Part shown: positions 59,407 through 64,000 of the stretch, in pieces
How positions within the stretch are numbered: position 1 is the stretch's first letter
How the letters are laid out: every line of letters begins with the position of its first letter
The notes under the pieces: model-generated
Databases searched by the model: none
The model's input: the letters and a program-made list of their open reading frames with translations, nothing else
What the model was told of the DNA's origin: nothing
Assembly: GCA_041736625.1 (NCBI GenBank)
Contig: JBGSTG010000137.1
Span: 52,799-116,798 of the forward strand
Source of the DNA: M3007 sp041736625
GTDB lineage: Bacteria; Bacteroidota; Bacteroidia; Chitinophagales; Saprospiraceae
Length of the DNA: 64,000 nt
Reading direction: 5' to 3'
Program-made: the position numbers and the translations under genes

Positions 59407-60414
59407 TCACCACCACATTTTAAAGGGTTTGTAAGCCTCCGACATGCCCAGGATGTACTTGCTCAGCTTGTAGCACTCCAGGCGAATGAGGTACTTGTAC
59501 GACACCTTTTTATTCAGTACCCGGTGTTGTATGGTTTCTTTGAGCCGTTCCTCGAAGGCGCGCAGGAAAATCTGCTTGCCGGCGTCGTTCAAAAAACAAC
59601 CGTTCAATGCGTTGTCGAAGTGCCGCGCCTGGAGTTCGCGTTTATTCACCAACGAAAAAATGGTGCGGTCCACCACCAGGGGCTTGAACACTTCGGCCAC
59701 ATCCAGCGCCAGGGAGTAGCGCCGGGCGCCCGGCTCATGCAGGAAGCTGATGGTCGGGTTGAGCTGGGTGTGGTAAATGGCGTCCAGGGCCCGCGTGTAA
59801 CACATCATGTTGCCGAACGAGATCAAGGCGTTCAGCTCGTTGCCCGGAGGCTGCTTCATGCGGCGCTCCATTTGAAACTCCGACACGATCCGGTCGAACG
59901 CCGCGTAGTACGTCTGCCGGCAATTGCCCTCCACCCCCATGAGCGCGGGCACGTCGGTCACTCCGGGCAGCGCTGCACGGTATTGCTCCAGGGCGTCGAG
60001 GTAGCTATCCAGTTCCTTGCCCCGCCCGGCGTAATACTTCAGGTTGCGCAGCATGTTGGCCGAGGCGCCGGATACAAAGCCGCGCGCTAGGTGCAGGCGA
60101 CGCACCGGATCGAGGTAAGCACGTGTTTGCTCCACCTGCATTTTGCCGGCCAATAGGTACTCTTTAGGCTGAAAAGAGCCAGTGTAATGCTCATGGTAAT
60201 CAAAAAAATGCACACTCACCCGGTGCTTGCCCAGGAAATTGTACAGGGCGCTGTTGGCGTCGAGACTGCCGAAAACGTACAGGTTCTCCAATCCTTCCAC
60301 GGGGATGAACTTCGCCGGCAATTCCTCGCCTTTTTCGCCGAGCGGAGTGAAGCGCAAGGTGTTATCCTGGCGGCTGAGGCGGCCGGGGTTGAAGAGGTAG
60401 TAGGTGGATTTCAT
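59407..60414 (-). CDS. cas1: CRISPR-associated integrase Cas1 (type I-B)
   Basis: A 335-residue intact Cas1. The metal-binding catalytic residues are present: Glu162 (GVEGN), His226 (FLHEPGARRY) and Asp238/Glu241 (LALDVAE). YLFNPGRLSRQDNTL and the MLRNLKYYAGRG linker are typical of Cas1b. It integrates new spacers. The rest of the locus is broken: cas4 upstream is a 3' remnant and cas3 a truncated remnant, so the integrase has no visible interference machinery. Confidence 0.93.
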   Translation of the reverse strand: MKSTYYLFNPGRLSRQDNTLRFTPLGEKGEELPAKFIPVEGLENLYVFGSLDANSALYNFLGKHRVSVHFFDYHEHYTGSFQPKEYLLAGKMQVEQTRAYLDPVRRLHLARGFVSGASANMLRNLKYYAGRGKELDSYLDALEQYRAALPGVTDVPALMGVEGNCRQTYYAAFDRIVSEFQMERRMKQPPGNELNALISFGNMMCYTRALDAIYHTQLNPTISFLHEPGARRYSLALDVAEVFKPLVVDRTIFSLVNKRELQARHFDNALNGCFLNDAGKQIFLRAFEERLKETIQHRVLNKKVSYKYLIRLECYKLSKYILGMSEAYKPFKMWW

Positions 60415-60460
60415 GAATTTTGTCGATTTTTAGTCTTGACGACAATTTTAAGTGGACTGG

Positions 60461-60480
60461 CAGTGCATTTTTTTGCACTG
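60461..60480. promoter_or_regulatory. Palindrome (CAGTGCA/TGCACTG) upstream of the toxin-antitoxin pair
   Basis: CAGTGCA-N6-TGCACTG lies 16 bases upstream of the -7 box (60497-60504). TA operons are usually repressed by their antitoxin at such a palindrome. It could also be a terminator-like hairpin because the loop is T6. Confidence 0.4.
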
Positions 60481-60496
60481 AAGTGCGATTTAGGGC

Positions 60497-60504
60497 TATC
60501 TTTG
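60497..60504 (+). promoter_or_regulatory. -7 element (TATCTTTG) of the VapBC-like operon
   Basis: TATCTTTG lies 19 bases before the ATG at 60524. Confidence 0.6.
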
Positions 60505-60523
60505 TACCTGCAATTTTGTTGTT

Positions 60524-60793
60524 ATGGAAGCGAAAGTGATCGTACAATTCAACTCCCATGAAGAATTGATTCGCTTTTTGGAGCTTATCAAAGATAAAGG
60601 CTGGGTTAACTTCATGTTGAAGGTTAAAGGGGAAGATCGTGTCTATTTGGAGGATATGAAAAAGAAGCAGTTAAATACGGAAGAGCCCACCTCATCCCCG
60701 GTTCAAAAGAAGTGGAAGGGCGTTGGATCCATCGATTCGGAGGGGCGTTTGGATAGCATTCCGAACCTGCGCGATTTTGCATACGATGAGTAA
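60524..60793 (+). CDS. Putative antitoxin of a VapBC-like pair
   Basis: An 89-residue protein: a short beta-alpha unit (MEAKVIVQFNSHEELIRFLEL), a lysine-rich middle and a disordered-looking tail with GSIDSEGRLDSIPNLRDFAYDE. No DNA-binding family was recognised. It is called an antitoxin because it precedes a PIN-domain toxin and overlaps it by 8 bp (ATGAGTAA). The acidic tail would suit insertion into the toxin active site. The pair sits between cas4 and cas1, on the opposite strand. Confidence 0.65.
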   Translation: MEAKVIVQFNSHEELIRFLELIKDKGWVNFMLKVKGEDRVYLEDMKKKQLNTEEPTSSPVQKKWKGVGSIDSEGRLDSIPNLRDFAYDE

Positions 60794-61190
60794 AGTGCTG
60801 CTGGATACCAATATCCTGATTTATGCTTTGGACAAGTCTTGTACGGCACATGTTCAATGTCTCTCCTTATTGCAAGACCCCCAGCTTGAGTTTTACATAA
60901 CCACAAAAAATATTTCAGAGTATTTTGCGGTTTGCTCAAAACTGAATTTTGATTTTTCATCAGTTGAAATTTTTTATCGTTCTATTTGCCAAAATACAAC
61001 CATTCTATTTCCAGACAGCAACAGTTTAAGCGTCTTTGAAAGCTTAATGGCAAAATACCGTCCGAGGGGAAACCGGGTATTTGATTTCGAAATCATAGCC
61101 GTTGCATTGGCAAATCAGATTTTTGAGATAGCTACCATGAATGTTGCCGATTTTTCAAACGTATCCGAGATCCGGCTCAAAATGGTGTAA
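60786..61190 (+). CDS. PIN-domain RNase toxin (VapC-like)
   Basis: A 134-residue PIN-domain protein. The first acidic residue lies in LLDTNILIYALD (Asp7), the second in ISEYFAV (Glu), the third in VFDFEIIAVALA (Asp) and the fourth in ATMNVADFSNV (Asp). VapC toxins cleave tRNA or rRNA. Start ATG 60786 overlaps the antitoxin stop. Base use is more AT-rich than surrounding genes, which suggests transfer. Confidence 0.85.
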   Translation: MSKVLLDTNILIYALDKSCTAHVQCLSLLQDPQLEFYITTKNISEYFAVCSKLNFDFSSVEIFYRSICQNTTILFPDSNSLSVFESLMAKYRPRGNRVFDFEIIAVALANQIFEIATMNVADFSNVSEIRLKMV

Positions 61191-61193
61191 TGG

Positions 61194-61388
61194 TTATTCT
61201 ACCTCATCAACATAACACAAATCCCGGTACGCACACGAGCGGCAAATGGGCCGGTTAATCACCGGCGGGCAGGTAGACATGCTGATGACTTCCATGACTT
61301 GCTGTTCCCAGATGCGGATTTGTTCCATGTCGGCGTCCGTCAGCGCAGGCCGTAGTTTGCATCCCACAGGAATTTGGCGTATTTTTGT
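61194..61388 (-). pseudogene. cas4: 3' remnant of cas4
   Basis: Open frame of 64 codons on the - strand without a start codon, preceded by an in-frame stop at 61389-61391. It reads IPVGCKLRPALTDADMEQIR and ends with CPPVINRPICRSCAYRDLCYV, the Cys-rich C-terminus of Cas4 that binds an Fe-S cluster. The N-terminal nuclease part (about 120 residues) is gone. In type I-B loci cas4 precedes cas1; here the toxin-antitoxin pair separates them. The other side ends at the promoter of the HNH pair. Confidence 0.75.
61380..61387 (+). promoter_or_regulatory. -7 element (TATTTTTG) of the HNH gene pair
   Basis: TATTTTTG lies 15 bases before the ATG at 61403 and overlaps the broken end of the cas4 remnant. 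Confidence 0.5.
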
Positions 61389-61402
61389 TCAAAATTTTGA
61401 CC

Positions 61403-61825
61403 ATGACAGGTTCTCAGAAGGTGTCGATTCCGGTGCAAACAGAACTGGATCTGGATTCGGTACTCAAAGGGCTCGACCAGCTTGACGCACCCGAGGTGGA
61501 ACAGTTTCTTCATCAGGTCGGCAGTGTTTTGGCGCGTAAGCGGGGCGCCGGGCACTTGTCGGAGCGGGAATCGGAATTGATGATGAAGATTAACCAGGCT
61601 ATTCCCCAACAAGAAAAGGCGCGTTTTACAGTGCTCACTCATCAATCGGAGGAACGACAGTTGTCTTTGGAAGAGCATAATGAGTTGACCGGTTTGACAG
61701 CAGTATTGGAAGCATGTTATGCGGAGCGGTTGAAGTGGCTGGTTGAGTTGGCGCATTTGCGGGGTGTTTCTTTGGAGGATGTGATGATTGGGTTGGAAAT
61801 AGGAATGGATGAAAGCGGTGGCTGA
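61403..61825 (+). CDS. Small helical partner of the HNH protein
   Basis: A 140-residue predicted helical protein (VQTELDLDSVLKGLDQL, FLHQVGSVLARKRGAGHLSERE, LSLEEHNELTGLTAVLEACYAERLKWLVELAHLRG). No domain was recognised. The ATG 61403 is taken over the ATG at 61385 because of the -7 box. It overlaps the HNH gene by 17 bases, so the two are translationally coupled. It may be a regulator or immunity partner; that is inference. Confidence 0.7.
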   Translation: MTGSQKVSIPVQTELDLDSVLKGLDQLDAPEVEQFLHQVGSVLARKRGAGHLSERESELMMKINQAIPQQEKARFTVLTHQSEERQLSLEEHNELTGLTAVLEACYAERLKWLVELAHLRGVSLEDVMIGLEIGMDESGG

Positions 61826-62246
61826 AGCCAAGATTAGGGGTGCTTTTCGAACCATTGTGTTTGAAAATGCCGGTGGAGTTTGTGAGTACTGCCAAACTCC
61901 GGAAAAGTATTCTGTCCAGCCATTTGTTGTCGACCAGATTATTCCTGTTTACAAGGGAGGAAGTGACCGTGCAGAGAATTTAGCATGGGCTTGTGGCGGT
62001 TGTAATGCTTATAAACACACACACATAGAAGGATTTGATGCATTGGAAGGGGTTTTGATTCGTTTATTCCACTCGCGAAATGACAAGTGGGCAGAGCACT
62101 TCTCCTGGAACCAGGATTTTTCCATGATTGTGGGCACATCAGCCATTGGCAGAGCGACAGTTGAAATTTTGCAATTGAACCGGGCCGGTCTGATAAATAT
62201 TCGGAAACTGTTGGTAATGATCGGCCAATTTCCAAATGCACGTTAA
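61809..62246 (+). CDS. HNH endonuclease-like protein with Gln in place of the catalytic His
   Basis: A 145-residue protein with a zinc ribbon (CEYC at 25-28, CGGC at 62-65) and an HNH core: VDQIIPVYKGGSDRAENLAWAC. Canonical members have DH or EH at the position where Asp42-Gln43 stand; Asn57 and the last metal-ligand residues look intact. Loss of the general-base His could leave a DNA-binding but nuclease-weak protein. It follows its helical partner with a 17-bp overlap. Confidence 0.8.
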   Translation: MKAVAEAKIRGAFRTIVFENAGGVCEYCQTPEKYSVQPFVVDQIIPVYKGGSDRAENLAWACGGCNAYKHTHIEGFDALEGVLIRLFHSRNDKWAEHFSWNQDFSMIVGTSAIGRATVEILQLNRAGLINIRKLLVMIGQFPNAR

Positions 62247-62273
62247 CAAGCATTTGAATATTTATTCGCTTTA

Positions 62274-62843
62274 TCAAAGAATTCGTTCATCAAAGAAAGT
62301 CTCTGAAATCGGCTCGGCACTTTTTTGCAACCCTAACTCACTCGAGTAAGGAAGTTTTATGACCATAACCATAACCTTAATTTCCATTGGGTTCGAAGCT
62401 TTCCCTGCAGCTGACGCTATTTCAAAAAACCTAGATTCCAGTATTCCCACTCTAAGCCATCTTGCTGCTTCACCCTTTCGAATGCTAACTTTTAACCGCT
62501 GAGCACCTATGAAATCAAAATTTTGCATCATCCCTACAAATCGTGGGTAAAGTTGGACCGGCAACACTTTTTCTCCGTCAAACTGTTTGTAAAAATCAGC
62601 TTCGGACTGTTCTGATTGCTCCATGGGCGCTAGCTGGTTGAGTGCATTTTTCAAATAGCGCTTGGTAACCTCAAATATCTCCCTGTCCTTTTCGGAAAAA
62701 TCCGGATAGACAAAGTCAATTAGCGCCTGGAGTTCCTTCTCATATATAACGCCTTCATTTTTCTCGCTAATTTGCTTAAGGACATTCAGCGTATTCGCAA
62801 TAACTTCCGGGTTAGCGTAAATAAATTTGTCCTTGTCGTTGAA
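62274..62843 (-). pseudogene. cas3: 3' remnant of cas3 (type I-B helicase-nuclease)
   Basis: On the - strand about 189 codons are open without a good start. They read YANPEVIANTLNVLKQISEK, ELQALIDFVYPDFSEKDREI, YKQFDGEKVLPVQLYPRFVG and finally LPYSSELGLQKS, which match the C-terminal accessory domain of type I-B Cas3. An in-frame TGA (62844-62846) precedes it; another frame opens at ATG 62892 for 26 codons. HD nuclease and helicase motifs are absent. It lies where cas3 belongs, upstream of cas4, so it supports a decayed type I-B operon. Confidence 0.68.
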
Positions 62844-62941
62844 TCAAACGGGCGATGCGGGTGCGGGGTCCAAATTCTTTGTCAGCGGCCATAGGCTTTC
62901 ACAGAGGCAAAAAGATGAACGAGTGTTTGAAGGCTCTAAAT

Positions 62942-63562
62942 CTACTCGCCCACCGCAGCCCGAATCTTATCCATATCCAACTTGGTGGCAAAGGCCAGTT
63001 CATCCTGTTCCGATGCAAAACCGTTGGTACGGACGAACACCAGCGATTGTCCAAGGGGTATCTGGATTTCGGTGGCGCGCACTTTCCCTCCGTTGCCGTT
63101 GTCCTGTATGTCCGTTTTGGCAATCGCCCTGGTAGTGCCTACACGCACACTTTTGTAGCCGGCGCCCATTACCGACGGATTGGACAGGTACATGTTCAGG
63201 GTGGCCACCATCGGGGAGTTGGCCAGGATTTGCACTTCGGCGTCGTTGTTCGGGTTGGAAGGATGGCGGTACCTTTTGGTTATCTGTAAGCCTCCGCCCA
63301 TCATGCCCATAGCGGCGCTGTTTGTTTCCGCCTCACCTTCTGCCTTCAGGCCGTTGATCTCGTCGGGCAGCAACTCTCCTGTTTGGCTGGCAATTGCCTG
63401 ATTGATCTCGTTGATGGCATCTTGCAGGCTCAGTACCGCTTGTTTGTAATCTTTTTTGGCCAGAAAAGCCTGTGCTTCCTTGATGTAGGCGTCCGCTTGG
63501 CCTTGGGCAGCCAGTTGCAAAGAACATACGGCAGCCAGAAAGAAAAATACCAGTTTTTTCAT
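62942..63562 (-). CDS. Exported hypothetical protein
   Basis: A 206-residue protein with signal peptide (1-20, LVFFFLAAVCSLQLAAQ). The mature part starts with a TPR-like helix pair (AQAFLAKKDYKQAVLSLQDAINEINQAI) and continues with a strand-rich region (ITKRYRHPSNPNNDAEVQIL, VATLNMYLSNPSVMGAGYKSV). No family recognised. Start ATG 63562 begins the signal peptide and lies 58 bases after a TATCTTTG box. Confidence 0.75.
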   Translation of the reverse strand: MKKLVFFFLAAVCSLQLAAQGQADAYIKEAQAFLAKKDYKQAVLSLQDAINEINQAIASQTGELLPDEINGLKAEGEAETNSAAMGMMGGGLQITKRYRHPSNPNNDAEVQILANSPMVATLNMYLSNPSVMGAGYKSVRVGTTRAIAKTDIQDNGNGGKVRATEIQIPLGQSLVFVRTNGFASEQDELAFATKLDMDKIRAAVGE

Positions 63563-63620
63563 CGGTAGTGCTTTAAGATAATAAGAATTACCATCCGAAA
63601 GAAACGGATGATATACCAGA

Positions 63621-63628
63621 CAAAGATA
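63621..63628 (-). promoter_or_regulatory. -7 element (TATCTTTG) of the exported hypothetical gene
   Basis: TATCTTTG on the - strand, 58 bases before the ATG at 63562. Confidence 0.55.
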
Positions 63629-63738
63629 TGAAGGAGTTATTAAAAAAACAGTGAAAATTTCAATCAAATTCTGTACGGTTTACCATTGGTTTACAATAAT
63701 TTAATACACATTTAACCTGTAAGGAACCACCCCCTCCT

Positions 63739-63746
63739 TAGATTTG
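63739..63746 (+). promoter_or_regulatory. -7 element (TAGATTTG) of the metallophosphatase gene
   Basis: TAGATTTG lies 20 bases before the ATG at 63767. Confidence 0.5.
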
Positions 63747-63766
63747 CATTTCTAAAATACTTTCAC

Positions 63767-64000
63767 ATGAAGCACACATTTTCCCAACCATCCCTCCTCA
63801 TAGGGAAGGTAGTGGTGGTAACCGCTCTGGTGTTTTTGGCCCTTGCCCTGCAAGCCCAGAACTACACCCTCCAGCTCCTCCACGCCTCCGATTTTGAAGG
63901 CGCCACCGACGCCACCCTCGACGCGCCCAACTTCGCCGCCGTAGTCGACGCGCTGGATGACACGTACGCCAACACCCTCATCCTGTCCTCGGGCGACAAC
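63767..64000 (+). CDS. Partial secreted metallophosphatase/5'-nucleotidase-like protein
   Basis: The first 78 residues of a gene that runs off the window. A signal peptide (1-31, ending ALALQAQ) is followed by YTLQLLHASDFEGATD and NTLILSSGDN, the first two metal-ligand motifs of the metallophosphatase/5'-nucleotidase family. It is divergent from the exported hypothetical gene. Its later domains cannot be seen. Confidence 0.8.
   Translation, partial: MKHTFSQPSLLIGKVVVVTALVFLALALQAQNYTLQLLHASDFEGATDATLDAPNFAAVVDALDDTYANTLILSSGDN

Noticed and set aside
62389..62420. GGGTTCGAAGC considered as a tRNA T-arm
   Set aside because: No acceptor, D or anticodon arms can be built around it; it is part of the cas3 remnant.

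Overview
The window looks like a chromosomal segment of a GC-rich Bacteroidota, most likely class Saprospiria. The evidence is secreted proteins ending in type IX secretion (T9SS/Por) sorting domains, at least 18 candidate promoters with the Bacteroidota -7 element TAnnTTTG, a proton-pumping proteorhodopsin, and DUF2911, SBBP and OmpA-propeller proteins. The genus cannot be fixed from the sequence alone. No rRNA or tRNA gene was recognised.

Layout. 1-8.6 kb: two convergent T9SS cargo genes (one a thioredoxin-SprB-repeat hybrid), a DUF423 membrane protein, a CotH-like secreted protein, an aspartyl beta-hydroxylase and a di-iron membrane hydroxylase whose C-terminus runs into a heptamer repeat. 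8.7-23.5 kb: an acyl-peptide/polyketide-like biosynthetic locus. A fatty acyl-AMP ligase, an ACP-FAAL-ACP protein, a C-A-PCP NRPS fused to two KAS III-like domains (one with an intact Cys-His-Asn triad, one without), and a homocitrate-synthase-like enzyme lie on the + strand. A convergent operon on the - strand holds a Sfp-type phosphopantetheinyl transferase, a CPBP protease, an extended SDR and a class 3 lipase. 23.6-33.5 kb: a truncated RAYT transposase, hemL, an M16 peptidase, lysA, an ECF sigma factor with a tiny membrane partner, a TPR membrane protein and a methyltransferase. 33.7-45.7 kb: proteorhodopsin with a strong terminator, acyl-CoA carboxylase beta subunit, rdgB, signal peptidase I, an unknown protein, rpsP, yidD, a SBBP-repeat T9SS protein, a DcaP-like porin, an alpha-carbonic anhydrase and a PsiE-like protein. 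45.8-58.9 kb: a TonB-dependent receptor, elaA with a bestrophin gene scar behind it, DUF2911, engB, a PlsB-like acyltransferase, an OmpA-propeller protein, enoyl-CoA hydratase, a MITE with terminal inverted repeats and a 9-bp target duplication, PhoD and UPF0158. 59-62.9 kb: an eroded type I-B CRISPR-Cas locus, in which cas2 and cas1 are intact, cas4 and cas3 survive only as 3' remnants, and one CRISPR-like repeat remains. A VapBC-like toxin-antitoxin pair and an HNH-nuclease pair sit on the opposite strand in the gaps. The window ends in a partial metallophosphatase gene.

How the genes work together. The biosynthetic locus reads as a lipo-initiated assembly line. FAALs adenylate fatty acids and load carrier domains, the C domain acylates the amino acid held on the PCP, and, with no thioesterase visible, the fused KAS III pair probably releases or extends the chain by C-C bond formation. 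The PPTase would activate the carriers. This is the most interesting candidate system here. The CRISPR locus shows defence-gene erosion with replacement by toxin-antitoxin-like cassettes.
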